A DNA stretch of 64,000 nucleotides, taken from NCBI GenBank assembly GCA_021817985.1, contig JAKAFK010000008.1:21258-85257 (forward strand), given 5' to 3'. Source of the stretch: Pseudomonadota bacterium (lineage in GTDB: Bacteria; Pseudomonadota; Gammaproteobacteria; Burkholderiales; JAKAFK01). Shown here in pieces: positions 1-8,233 of this stretch (the stretch's first letter is position 1; every line of letters starts with the position of its first letter). Made by a program: the position numbers and the translations under genes. The notes beneath the pieces are model-generated. The model searched no databases. It had not been told where the DNA came from and saw only the letters and a program-made list of their open reading frames with translations.

Positions 1-1178
1 CCCCCTCGGGCGGCGGGCATGAGCCGGCTCGCGGCCTGCGCGACGACCTCCCCCACGTCCCGATATTGCGCCGCGCTCTGGAGGAGTTCGCTCAGGGTAC
101 TGAGGGCCTGCGCTTCGCGCGCGCCGCGGCGGGTTTCCTTGAGCACGCGCTGCAACGTGCGATTCGCGCGCCTGAGATCGGCAGGCGTCGGCCGAGACTT
201 GAGCGGCCGGAAGCGGCGCAGCCTCCTCAGGGCACGCCGCGCCCGGACCACGATGCGCATGCGCACGGCACCCGGCCGGCGGCCACGCGCGCGCACAAAC
301 CAGGCGCGCGCGGTGGGGATGCCTCCGGCGGTGACCCAGACCCCGAGCGCCAAACCGAGCAGGATGCTTTCCAGCGCCAGCCCGATCTCTGTCCACATGA
401 CGCGTCTAGGCGCCGGGATCCCTACGGCGAAATAGACCCCGGGCAACGGCACTCCCAACATCGGGGCCAGGGCAAACAGCCAGTCACGGCGGTGCGGCAA
501 GGCAATGCGTACGAGAGACGCCCGCCCTGCCTCGGCAGCGCGCAGCGCCGGCATGCGTCCATCGAGGGCCTCTGGCGCACTCTCGTCCGAGAGCAGCGTC
601 ATCGACACGGGTCCGTCGCCCAACCGCGATGCGAGTCGGGCCAAACGGCCGCCCATGTCGAGGGTGCCGAATACGCTCCCCGCGGGCATCCCGCTGGATT
701 GCGGGATCGGCAGGCCGAAGACGATCTCCTGCTGCCCGATGCCGCTGCCCCTCAAAAAAGCCCAGGGGTGCCCTGACGCGGCTCGCGCGGCAACTTGCAA
801 GGCGAGAGAAGCGGTCACAGGATGAGCGGTGCAGAAGATGCGGCCTTGCTTGAGCAGGCCGAAATTGGCGTAGGCGTGAAACCGATCCAATTCCCGCGCA
901 AGGAAGCGGGCGCATCGTCGAGGCGTGGGTTCGGACAATGCCGGCGAGCCGATCAGGGTCAACAGGCGGTACCCGCGTGCCAGGCCTCCCCCTTCTTCAC
1001 TAGCCGCGCTGCGTGCGAGCAGCAAGAGCGCGGACGACGCCTGGTTAGTGCTGTCATGCAGGTGGGCAACGGTCATGCCCATGATGAGCAGGAGAAGCGG
1101 CGTCAGGACAATCGGCCCGTAGACCGCTGCGAACCGCGAGAAGGGCTTGCCAAAGAAATCTCCCAGAACGCTCGTCAT
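1..1178 (-). CDS. Membrane-bound sensor protein, C-terminus beyond the window edge
   Basis: The frame is open from an ATG at 1178 to the window edge, giving 392 visible residues. A purine-rich GGAGAGAGG lies upstream. A first membrane span covers roughly residues 20-36 (VYGPIVLTPLLLLIMGM). An extracytoplasmic domain of about 210 residues follows, then two hydrophobic stretches near 245-265 and 268-290. An Arg-rich linker and a helix lead into what looks like the start of a GAF domain (STLSELLQSAAQYRDVGEVV). GAF domains opening this way usually precede GGDEF diguanylate cyclase or histidine-kinase modules, but the output domain lies outside the window, so the type of signalling is unknown. The gene is separated by about 160 bases from the small gene upstream of it on the same strand. 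Confidence 0.75.
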   Translation of the reverse strand, partial: MTSVLGDFFGKPFSRFAAVYGPIVLTPLLLLIMGMTVAHLHDSTNQASSALLLLARSAASEEGGGLARGYRLLTLIGSPALSEPTPRRCARFLARELDRFHAYANFGLLKQGRIFCTAHPVTASLALQVAARAASGHPWAFLRGSGIGQQEIVFGLPIPQSSGMPAGSVFGTLDMGGRLARLASRLGDGPVSMTLLSDESAPEALDGRMPALRAAEAGRASLVRIALPHRRDWLFALAPMLGVPLPGVYFAVGIPAPRRVMWTEIGLALESILLGLALGVWVTAGGIPTARAWFVRARGRRPGAVRMRIVVRARRALRRLRRFRPLKSRPTPADLRRANRTLQRVLKETRRGAREAQALSTLSELLQSAAQYRDVGEVVAQAASRLMPAARG

Positions 1179-1341
1179 GGCGCCAAAGCCTCTCTCCGTG
1201 GTCCATGTTATATGATGAATGCGTTTTGAGGGATGCTAGCACAAGGCCTTGCATCAGGGCGTTACGGTGCCGTAATGAGCCACGCGAGGTCCGACGGCGG
1301 ACGCATGCCCGCATGGCGCGCACCTCGCAAACGCTTGGCGT

Positions 1342-1740
1342 TCAGTCCGCCTCCTCCCCCCAGCGGTATTGGTCGCAAAACAGCCGTACTTTTTCCGCGA
1401 CCTCGTCTCGCTCGAAGAAGCGGTCTGCTCTCGCGAGCCTGGCCGCATCGCGCAAGGCCTGACTTCCGCCGAAACAGAAAATCGGCACGTTGAGCATGTG
1501 TTCCCGTCGCACCGTGTCGATGATATCCAGCGGATCGAAGGCCGCTTGTTCGTCCAGGTCGAGGAATAGAAACCGAAACAGCAAGATGTCCTGATATTCG
1601 CCGAGCGTCTCCAGATCCAGCGCCTCCACCATTTCCCAGGCGGCGGGAAGGTCACGCCTCAATCGCTCGAGGAGCGCTTCGTCGGTCGTCATCACGACGA
1701 AGCGGCGCCTGAGGCGCGAGGCAATGGTCGGTGCCGTCAT
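1342..1740 (-). CDS. Small protein resembling a degenerate response-regulator receiver domain
   Basis: A 132-residue protein that starts four bases after the stop of the lipoate-ligase-like gene, so it is probably translationally coupled to it. The order of elements suggests a CheY-like fold: an early strand (RRFVVMTTDEALLERL), a third strand ending in acidic residues (FLFLDLDEQ), a fourth strand (VPIFCFGG) and a final strand/helix (ADRFFERDEVAEKV). The conserved lysine expected in the last strand is not evident, so phosphorylation is uncertain. No signal peptide or membrane span is seen. I do not recognise a named family; the receiver-like reading is inference from pattern alone. Confidence 0.6.
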   Translation of the reverse strand: MTAPTIASRLRRRFVVMTTDEALLERLRRDLPAAWEMVEALDLETLGEYQDILLFRFLFLDLDEQAAFDPLDIIDTVRREHMLNVPIFCFGGSQALRDAARLARADRFFERDEVAEKVRLFCDQYRWGEEAD

Positions 1741-1744
1741 GACG

Positions 1745-2788
1745 TCAGTCCGCGTGGAAGCAGGCGGTGTCGAGAATGAGCCGCGCCCAATCCTCGGCGT
1801 CCTCCCGGGGCACGAAACCGGCTAGGGAGCGGCGCAAGGCGTCGAGTTCCGGCGGACAGGCGCGAAGGACCGCATCGGCGGCCTCGGGAAGGCAGGCGGA
1901 CAGGGCAATGGCCTCGAAGCGGCCAGAACGGGTCAGCACGCGGGCGAAACGCTCCCCTACATGACACTCCGTCAGGAAAACATCCTTCTTCACCTTGATC
2001 CCGTGCGGCACCCGCCGCGCGCGTCGATCCGCCTCCACCGCGTCCCATTCGGCGCGGCCTTGCTCGATGGCTTGCGCTTCGGCGGGGGCCACCGCATCCT
2101 CGGCGAGCGCCCAGCCCAGCGTCTGCTCCAGGGCCTGCCGGAACGCGAGACGCAGAACGTCCTCGGAGGGTGCCGGCAAATGGCTTTCCCAGTCGGTCAG
2201 GCAGTCGCGCAGGGCGCGGACAAGCCAACCGGTGAACGCCTGCGAGGGCGCGGCGATGCACGCCGCGAAGCGCTCGACCGGGAAGCGCAGGAGAAAGCTT
2301 GATCCCAACACGGCGCATGAGCCGATCGTCGCGGCCCCGCTGCCTGCGATCTTTCGTCCCCCAAGACTCAGGTCCTGGGCCTCACGCACGACATTGAGCC
2401 CGAACGCCGCGTAGGTCCGCACGGCGGGCGCCAAGCCCCACGCAAACCACTCGCTGGGGCGAGACTTAAGCGCCGCCAAGGGCATGATCAGCACGTAACA
2501 ACACTGCGACTCGTCGACCCAGGCCGCCCCGCCGCCCAGGGGGCGGCGAACCACGGGTACGTCCAGCGAAGACTTGAGCTCGGTGCCCGCATCCTGGTGT
2601 ATCCCCAATGCGATATGGGGCGCCACCCGCGCCCATACGACGATGGGCCGCGCCCCCTCCGGCTGGGCCGCAGCCAGGCCTGCATAGGTGGCATGGAACC
2701 GCGAGGGCGCCACATGCCCCAGATCGATCCATCGGGCGGGCACCGCCCGGACACTCCGGCTCGCCATCGGGCGCGCCGCCTCAGCCAC
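1745..2788 (-). CDS. Lipoate-protein ligase A-like protein (second copy in the window)
   Basis: A 347-residue member of the biotin/lipoate ligase superfamily. The ligand loop is visible as VVRRPLGGGAAWVDES near residue 80. The catalytic-lysine motif follows as GRKIAGSGAATIG near residue 145, matching the RK-[VI]-[SA]-GS pattern of LplA. LplA-type enzymes activate lipoate or octanoate with ATP and transfer it to a lysine of the acceptor protein. The likely start is a GTG overlapping the upstream stop by eight bases; an ATG seven codons later is an alternative. The protein is clearly distinct from the sLpl of the main sulfur locus (12.6-13.7 kb). It may serve a different lipoyl acceptor or salvage, which is inference. 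The C-terminal 100 residues are not recognisable. Confidence 0.8.
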   Translation of the reverse strand: MAEAARPMASRSVRAVPARWIDLGHVAPSRFHATYAGLAAAQPEGARPIVVWARVAPHIALGIHQDAGTELKSSLDVPVVRRPLGGGAAWVDESQCCYVLIMPLAALKSRPSEWFAWGLAPAVRTYAAFGLNVVREAQDLSLGGRKIAGSGAATIGSCAVLGSSFLLRFPVERFAACIAAPSQAFTGWLVRALRDCLTDWESHLPAPSEDVLRLAFRQALEQTLGWALAEDAVAPAEAQAIEQGRAEWDAVEADRRARRVPHGIKVKKDVFLTECHVGERFARVLTRSGRFEAIALSACLPEAADAVLRACPPELDALRRSLAGFVPREDAEDWARLILDTACFHAD

Positions 2789-3191
2789 CGTCTGCCGTCT
2801 CGGGCGGGCCCGAGCGCTCCGGTCGGAAAAACTTCTCCAAGTAGAAGTCCCGCTGGGCCAGGCGCGAAAGCTCGCCCGCCCGTTCTTCCACGCCCTGCTT
2901 CAGGATCTGCGCCAGGTATCGGGCCTGCTCGCCGTCGAGCACGTGGATCTGGCTCATGAGATCCTCATCGAGGTCGATCAGGTGGGCGCCCAACCCTTCC
3001 GGATACGCGAGGTGGAGCAGATACGCCTGGCACTGGGGATCGTGGGGATCGAGCGGCGCCAGCGTGATTTTTCCCAGCCAGGCAAGGCGCGCCGCCTGGT
3101 TGAACTGCCGGATGTCGAGCTTCTTCCCCTTCTTGTACTTGTTGAGCTCGTTCCTGAGCTGCCCCACATCGGTGATGGCCATCGGCTTCAT
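2781..3191 (-). CDS. Conserved-looking small hypothetical protein upstream of the lipoate-ligase-like gene
   Basis: A 136-residue, soluble protein with no signal peptide, rich in Leu and charged residues (VGQLRNELNKYKKGKKLDI at the N-terminus, LAQRDFYLEKFFRPE near the C-terminus). ATG 3191 is chosen as the start; an in-frame GTG lies three codons upstream. Its stop overlaps the start of the lipoate-ligase-like gene, so the two are translationally coupled, and with the receiver-like gene they form a tight three-gene unit. I do not recognise the family. The context suggests a role connected with lipoyl modification, without direct evidence. Confidence 0.65.
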   Translation of the reverse strand: MKPMAITDVGQLRNELNKYKKGKKLDIRQFNQAARLAWLGKITLAPLDPHDPQCQAYLLHLAYPEGLGAHLIDLDEDLMSQIHVLDGEQARYLAQILKQGVEERAGELSRLAQRDFYLEKFFRPERSGPPETADGG

Positions 3192-3286
3192 CGCACCCAC
3201 CCGCCGCCGAAAATTTCAGTTTGGCCAAAAAGGGGCGCAACGGCAAGTGATCCGGCCGTGCCGATGCGTGCGCGCCCCCGCCGCAC

Positions 3287-4726
3287 CTAGAACAGGTAGG
3301 TATAGAGCGCCTGGAAATTGTGCTGGCTGTGGGTCGTCGTGATCCCCTGGCCATCGGTCACCGAGACCTGGGGCGCATAGGTTGCGGCGAGGTCGACGCT
3401 GGAAGCCTTGGTCAGCCGGAATCCGAGCCCGGCGGTCACGTGATTCTGGATCGTGGCGGGAAACAACGGATTTTCGTACTTGTCGGGCACCGGGTTGTTG
3501 GCCACATTGACGCCGCCGCGCAAGGTCACGACCCCGGTCAGCCGGTAGGCCGCCCCCAGTTCGAGGACGTTCTGGTTCTTCCAGCGCTGGTAAAGGCTCG
3601 AATCCAGCACCTTGCCCGCGAACGGGGCCGCCGCGGCATTGGGCTGGCTACTGTTGGCGGTAAAGGTCATGCGAAAGTTCTGCATGACGCTCGCCCAGTT
3701 GATCCATTTGTAGTCGGCAACCACCAGCCAGCGCGCCGAGGGACGGTAGGCAAGCCCCACGCCCACGGTCTGCGGCCACTGGAAGTCGCGCACCGCGATC
3801 TTGCCCGCCACGGGAATGGTGGTTGCGGTATAGCCCCCGCCACCATTGCTCACATTGGCGTTGAAAGAGACCGTCGCCTGATTCGCGCTCATGTCGCCCA
3901 CTCGGGTCTTGCTCTGGTACATCGCCCCGAGCGAGAGCCGATCGTTCACCTTGAACAGGATGCCGAGCTTGCCGGCATACCCTGTGGAATTCGCCTGACC
4001 GGTGTACTTGCTGCCATTCGCGAAGTCGTAATACCCCCAGTTGACCGGATTGGCGGGGTTCATCATTCCCCCCGCAACGGCGCCCTGGAAGGCAGTGACG
4101 AGACTCCCGCTCGCCTGCCCGTAGGTTTGGCTGCCGCCGGGCATCATATCGAGAAACTGGCTGCCGGAGAGCGCCATCTTGAGGTTCAAGCCCATCCAGA
4201 CGTAGTCCAGGGAGCCGCCGATGATCACGCGCGAGTTGAGGTCGTAGGTCACCGGAAAAATCACCCGCCCGACCGAAAGCGCGGACATGTTCTCAAGTCC
4301 GGGGGAAGGCGACTGGTTGGCCGGGTTGGAGAAGATCGACCCGGAATCGTAATCCGTGCCCATGCCGCCCTGGCCGTATACCCCCGCGCCGAAAGCCACG
4401 GCGCCGGATTTGTGCATGAAGCCCACTGCCGGCATGGAAAAGGCATCCGACTGCGAGGTCGAGGAGTGTCCCGCCACCGAGGACTTGACATCCGGGCCGA
4501 GGAACCCGTAGGCGAGATCGAACCGGTTCCCCTCCTTCATGAGCCCCAGGGTGGCCGGATTGTTCATCATCGCGGCTGTTCCGTTGTCATATGCCATCGA
4601 GGCGCCGCCCATGCCGGCAGCAATCGCTCCGTATCCCTCCATGTCCATCCCGTCCGTGGCGTGCGCGAATCCGGGAAGGCACAAGCCGGCCCAGAACAGG
4701 GCCTGCATCATCGTTTTGTATCTCAT
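3287..4726 (-). CDS. fadL: FadL/TodX-family outer-membrane channel (first copy)
   Basis: A 479-residue protein. It has a Sec signal peptide (cleavage after PGFAHA) and then the typical FadL N-terminal region rich in Gly and Asn, with GAIAAGMGGASMAYDNGTAA and the NNPA motif, which forms the hatch of these 14-strand barrels. The C-terminus ends in aromatic Phe (ALYTYLF), the usual outer-membrane barrel signature. FadL proteins pass hydrophobic molecules across the outer membrane. In sulfur oxidisers homologues are often proposed to import sulfur species, an inference supported here by the nearby sulfur locus. The gene lies downstream of two periplasmic paralogues and a second fadL. Its start codon sits only 23 bases after a terminator-like hairpin, and no strong ribosome-binding site is visible. 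Confidence 0.88.
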   Translation of the reverse strand: MRYKTMMQALFWAGLCLPGFAHATDGMDMEGYGAIAAGMGGASMAYDNGTAAMMNNPATLGLMKEGNRFDLAYGFLGPDVKSSVAGHSSTSQSDAFSMPAVGFMHKSGAVAFGAGVYGQGGMGTDYDSGSIFSNPANQSPSPGLENMSALSVGRVIFPVTYDLNSRVIIGGSLDYVWMGLNLKMALSGSQFLDMMPGGSQTYGQASGSLVTAFQGAVAGGMMNPANPVNWGYYDFANGSKYTGQANSTGYAGKLGILFKVNDRLSLGAMYQSKTRVGDMSANQATVSFNANVSNGGGGYTATTIPVAGKIAVRDFQWPQTVGVGLAYRPSARWLVVADYKWINWASVMQNFRMTFTANSSQPNAAAAPFAGKVLDSSLYQRWKNQNVLELGAAYRLTGVVTLRGGVNVANNPVPDKYENPLFPATIQNHVTAGLGFRLTKASSVDLAATYAPQVSVTDGQGITTTHSQHNFQALYTYLF

Positions 4727-4749
4727 GTCTCTATCTGCTGCGGTTGGTC

Positions 4750-4781
4750 AAAAAAAAAGGCTGCGCCAAGAGATCGCAGCC
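4750..4781 (-). terminator. Intrinsic terminator-like hairpin just before fadL
   Basis: On the minus strand a 7-bp perfect stem (GGCTGCG / CGCAGCC, 9-base loop) is followed directly by a run of eight to nine T residues. It ends 23 bases upstream of the fadL ATG at 4726. It lies downstream of the periplasmic gene ending at 4911 and would terminate its transcript, or act as an attenuator controlling fadL. Confidence 0.75.
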
Positions 4782-4910
4782 CATGCCGACGTTCTCGATC
4801 ACCCAATGCAGCGGCACTGCGGCGCTCGCCGTCCGTGCTTCCGCATCTTCTTCCGTGTTGCCCGGAAAATACGCCCGCACGGGGCCCCCCAGGGCCCCGG
4901 ACGAAGGCGG

Positions 4911-5807
4911 CTAGAAGGCGCTCGACTTCTCGTACACGCCGCCTGCGACGGCAGTGAGCGTCTCCAGCACGTCATCGGGCGCCGAACTGATCTCCATGAA
5001 GGTACCCATCCCGAGCGAAGGCCAGGCCAACGCGATGCGGTAACGGCCATAGAGCGCGTAGACCCGCGGCCCGACGACGTAGATCTCCCAAGGAAGCGCC
5101 GCAATGTGATCGGCGCCGATCTTCTTGATCCACCACGCTTCGCCCGACGACCGGGCGCCGTTCATCGCCACCCCGAAAACCGCGATGGAGCGGGCGGGGA
5201 GGCTCACCTCGTAGACCTTCGACACATGGTCCACGCCCTTGGCGAGATTGGCATTGACTGCCGCCACGGCTGCCGCGAAGCTCGGGTAGGTCTTGAGCTG
5301 GTCCTTGTCGTCGTCGAATCGTTCCATGCCGATCATGTAACGATAATCGGGAAGGTCCGAGGCCGACACGTTGCCACCGAAGTCGCGTACCCTCCCCAAG
5401 GCACGGGCCAACGAATTCGATGCCGCCGCGACCGCGGCCTGGGCCGTCGGGAATTGGCGGCGGAAGTAGGCGCGCAGCCAATAATCGGGGTTCTCGTAGG
5501 TCACCGTGCCGTCGCTTTGGACGCCCACGCGAAGTCCCGCGCCCACGATCGTAGCCCCGCCCATCGCGCTGATGGCGTTGAGAATGCCTTGATCGGTCAC
5601 CACCACGGTGCCGTATTGCGGAAGCCCCACGGGCGTGTAGCGCCCGACGACCCGGAATCCGGCGTGGGTGAGCTTCGCTTCCACCTGCGCCATCACCGAG
5701 CGCACCGAGCCGGGCGCCACCTTGTTGGCGACCACATAGGGACTCAGGGCAAAAGCCGCCGGAGCCCATACCATCACCGCGATCCAGACCAGGAGCTGCT
5801 TCATCAT
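4911..5807 (-). CDS. Predicted periplasmic protein, paralogue A (DUF302-like N-terminal region)
   Basis: A 298-residue protein. The start is set at ATG 5807 (an ATG-ATG pair) because a good GGGAGG lies four bases upstream and a Sec signal peptide follows (MMKQLLVWIAVMVWAPAAFA). The first half, with AGFRVVGRYTP and a YGTVVVTDQG strand, recalls DUF302-type folds. The second half contains YMIGMERFDD, TYPSFAAAVAAVNANL and WEIYVVGPRVYALYGRYRIA. It aligns along its length with the next gene (5883-6803), so the two arose by tandem duplication. No cofactor motif is seen and there are no cysteines in obvious metal or heme patterns. Function is unknown; the position between two fadL genes suggests a periplasmic partner of the channels. 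Confidence 0.72.
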   Translation of the reverse strand: MMKQLLVWIAVMVWAPAAFALSPYVVANKVAPGSVRSVMAQVEAKLTHAGFRVVGRYTPVGLPQYGTVVVTDQGILNAISAMGGATIVGAGLRVGVQSDGTVTYENPDYWLRAYFRRQFPTAQAAVAAASNSLARALGRVRDFGGNVSASDLPDYRYMIGMERFDDDKDQLKTYPSFAAAVAAVNANLAKGVDHVSKVYEVSLPARSIAVFGVAMNGARSSGEAWWIKKIGADHIAALPWEIYVVGPRVYALYGRYRIALAWPSLGMGTFMEISSAPDDVLETLTAVAGGVYEKSSAF

Positions 5808-5832
5808 CGTTCCTCCCTTCTGCTGAAGTGGC

Positions 5833-5860
5833 CCCGGACGCGCCACCGTGCGCGTCCGGG
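5833..5860 (-). other. Intercistronic inverted repeat between the two periplasmic paralogues
   Basis: A perfect 10-bp stem, CCCGGACGCG and CGCGTCCGGG, with an 8-base loop. It lies between the stop of paralogue B and the ribosome-binding site of paralogue A. No T-run follows on the minus strand, so it is more likely an mRNA-stability or processing element than a terminator. Confidence 0.6.
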
Positions 5861-5882
5861 TACGGCCCAATGAGGTGACGCC

Positions 5883-6803
5883 TTAGAACATGTTCTTGCG
5901 TTCCTTGCCGCCTGCCGCGACGACCAGCGCCTTGCGAATGGCCTCGGGTGAACTCATGATGTTCACGAAGCTATGCGCGCCGATCATCGCAAGGTCCGGA
6001 AAGTCGATCGCGATGCGGAAGCGGGCATAAAGCGCGAGGACCTTGTTTCCGTCGACCAGCATCTCGTAGGGTAGGTGGGCCGTCGACTTGATGGGCCTGA
6101 AGTCGATCTGGCTCATGATGTAATGGTCATCCATGCTCTTGTTGCCGCCCGGTCCGGCCCGCATGGCGACTCCGAATTCCGTCTGCTGGGCACCTGGAAT
6201 GTCGATCCGGTAAACCTCCGAGACGCCGCCTTTGCCCGCACGCAGATTGGCCTGCACGGCCGCAACCGCCGCTTGATAACTGGGGTAGGTGGCAAGCACC
6301 GAGGGGTCGGTGAAATATTCCATGCCGAACATGTAGTGATAGCGCCGCAACTGCGAAGCGGTGAGGCCGTGCGCGCCGAACGCCTGTTCATCGCCGAGCG
6401 CGGTCTTGAGCTTGGCCGCAACGGGTTCCAGCGTGTCCTTCATGCGATAGGCGTTCGCCATGTACACCGGGTTCACATAGGAGACCTGGATGTTGGAGCC
6501 CACCTGGGTAAGCGCCACCCGCTCGGCCGCGCCGAACCCGCCCATGGGCGAAAGGGTGGCATTGTGGAGCATCTCGGCATTGGTCACGCACACGACGGTG
6601 GCACCCGCATAAGGCGAGTAAGAGCCCGCGAGGGTGAAGCCTGCCTTCTGCAGCGCCGCCTTGGTCTGTGCGACTTGCGCCGCCATATTGCCGGGCGCAT
6701 TCGATGCCAGGATGAAGGGCTTCAGAAGATCGCTGGCCTGGACGCTGGCCGCCGCGGCCAGTCCAAGGGCCAGAACACATAGATGCTTAAGGGTCATTTT
6801 CAT
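5883..6803 (-). CDS. Predicted periplasmic protein, paralogue B
   Basis: A 306-residue protein. ATG 6803 is chosen because GGAGG stands five bases upstream and a signal peptide follows (MKMTLKHLCVLALGLAAAAS, cleavage near VQA-SD). It shares with paralogue A the segments YMFGMEYFTD, TYPSYQAAVAAVQANL, EFGVAMRAG, LPYEMLVDGNKVLALYARFR and SSPEA. An N-terminal AGFTLAGSYSPY strand resembles the DUF302 type. No metal-, heme- or thiol-binding pattern is apparent. It lies 140 bases downstream of the second fadL and 75 bases upstream of paralogue A, all on the same strand. Function is not recognised; a role in handling the substrate of the FadL channels is inference from position. Confidence 0.72.
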   Translation of the reverse strand: MKMTLKHLCVLALGLAAAASVQASDLLKPFILASNAPGNMAAQVAQTKAALQKAGFTLAGSYSPYAGATVVCVTNAEMLHNATLSPMGGFGAAERVALTQVGSNIQVSYVNPVYMANAYRMKDTLEPVAAKLKTALGDEQAFGAHGLTASQLRRYHYMFGMEYFTDPSVLATYPSYQAAVAAVQANLRAGKGGVSEVYRIDIPGAQQTEFGVAMRAGPGGNKSMDDHYIMSQIDFRPIKSTAHLPYEMLVDGNKVLALYARFRIAIDFPDLAMIGAHSFVNIMSSPEAIRKALVVAAGGKERKNMF

Positions 6804-6865
6804 GGTCGCCTCCACGACGTTTTTTTCGGATGAAGCAGCAAGCGGGCGCCGCATCCATAGCAAGA

Positions 6866-6899
6866 AGGGCTGAAGGCGTCTTTCGCCTTCAGCCCTTGA
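6866..6899 (-). terminator. Strong hairpin downstream of the second fadL
   Basis: A 14-bp stem, AAGGGCTGAAGGCG paired with CGCCTTCAGCCCTT around a 5-base loop. It lies 45 bases after the fadL stop at 6944 and before the ribosome-binding site of paralogue B. No clear T-run follows on the minus strand, so it may be a partial terminator or a 3' stabiliser that lowers downstream expression relative to fadL. Confidence 0.6.
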
Positions 6900-6943
6900 T
6901 GCGTTTGCTTGAGTGACTCAGGCAAGCCTTCTTGCGGCCGACG

Positions 6944-8233
6944 TTAGAACTTCACGTCGTAGGCCACGCCGAAGGAGTCTTCGTACATCTTGATGGTATC
7001 CGTGCCCCCGAATACCGGATCGGGCCCGGTCACGGAGTTTTGCATGGCGTGCATATACGCGGCGGTCAGCTGCGAAGATTTGGAAAGATTGTAGGTCGCA
7101 CCCAGGGTATAGTGGTCCTGGACAACGCCCGGGGCCAAGATATTGAACACGACATTGGTCGCCTGAATCGGGTTGTCGCTGTGATTATAGCCGGCCCGCA
7201 AAGTCCACTGGTCGTTCAAGGCATACTGGAACCCGAGCTTCCAGACGTTCACATCCGACCACCCGAAACCCGGGCCGCCGCTTGCGCCGAGTTTGGTTCC
7301 CGCGAAGAGGACACTGGTGCTCTGGTCGCCGATGGAGCCCACTTGGCTGTAGTTGATGCGCATATAGTCTAGTGCCACGAGCGCTTGCGGCGTGATCTTG
7401 TAGGCGAGACCCACGCCATAATTCTCAGGAATGTCGAACTTCCCACCGTCCGCAAACAATCCTTGGTACTTATTGAAACTGCTCATATCCATCTTGGATG
7501 CATAAGCAGCCCCCAAACTCAGCCGGTCGGTGATTTTGCCCATCCAGCCCACGCGCACGCCCCACCCCGTCGATGTGTCATGGCCGTTGTTGGTCAGGTT
7601 GCTAGGACTGCTCGAGTAGTTGGAAAATCCCTGAAGCCCGCTGGCCGCGAACGTCTGATAGCCGAATAAGGGCGCAATGCCGATGGCGTTGTTGGCATTG
7701 AACTTGTATGCGAAAGTGGGCGCAATGATCAGTTGCTCGAGGTCAACACCAAGCCCTGTCGAGCCGCCAAGCATGTTCGCGTTCCCGCCCGCATCGGTAC
7801 CACCTGGATAGTCGGTATTCATGCCGCCATTGCCGTAAATCGTCACGCCTACCGACATATTGGAGGCCAGCATGTGGTTGTACCCGAGCTCTGGGACGTA
7901 GAAGTAGTTGCTTCCGCTGTTCGTGGAGTTATCGAATGCGCCTGCGCCGTAGGCGTTGCACGGATAGCCGGCGCCGCATGATCCGGTACGGCTCGCGCCA
8001 CGGTGCGGACTGAAGATGGTCAAGCCGAGATCCAGCCGATCGCCTGCGAACACCATGCTGGCGGGGTTGTTGGCGCCCCCCATCGCGTCGTCGGCAATCG
8101 CCAGCGCCGCACCGCCCATGCCGGCCGCCTTCATGCCGTAGCCATGCGAGAAATAGCCGTCCGTCGCCGACGCAATGCCAGGAACGATCAAGCCCGCGAA
8201 TGCCAAGCTCCCTACCAATGTTCTGATTTTCAT
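6944..8233 (-). CDS. fadL: FadL/TodX-family outer-membrane channel (second copy)
   Basis: A 429-residue protein. The start is ATG 8233, preceded by GGAGGAAG at good spacing; an upstream in-frame extension lacks a ribosome-binding site. The signal peptide (MKIRTLVGSLAFAGLIVPGI, cleavage after ASA) is followed by YGMKAAGMGGAALAIADDAM and the NNPA motif, both hallmarks of FadL. It ends in Phe (GVAYDVKF). A CGAGYPC pair of cysteines near residue 75 could form a disulfide in an extracellular loop. It is the first gene of the fadL / paralogue B / paralogue A / fadL run. The two FadL copies differ enough to suggest different substrates or regulation. Confidence 0.88.
   Translation of the reverse strand: MKIRTLVGSLAFAGLIVPGIASATDGYFSHGYGMKAAGMGGAALAIADDAMGGANNPASMVFAGDRLDLGLTIFSPHRGASRTGSCGAGYPCNAYGAGAFDNSTNSGSNYFYVPELGYNHMLASNMSVGVTIYGNGGMNTDYPGGTDAGGNANMLGGSTGLGVDLEQLIIAPTFAYKFNANNAIGIAPLFGYQTFAASGLQGFSNYSSSPSNLTNNGHDTSTGWGVRVGWMGKITDRLSLGAAYASKMDMSSFNKYQGLFADGGKFDIPENYGVGLAYKITPQALVALDYMRINYSQVGSIGDQSTSVLFAGTKLGASGGPGFGWSDVNVWKLGFQYALNDQWTLRAGYNHSDNPIQATNVVFNILAPGVVQDHYTLGATYNLSKSSQLTAAYMHAMQNSVTGPDPVFGGTDTIKMYEDSFGVAYDVKF

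Noticed and set aside
3320..4957. A 545-codon open frame on the plus strand opposite fadL
   Set aside because: It is a GC-skewed shadow of a gene with a signal peptide and complete barrel features.
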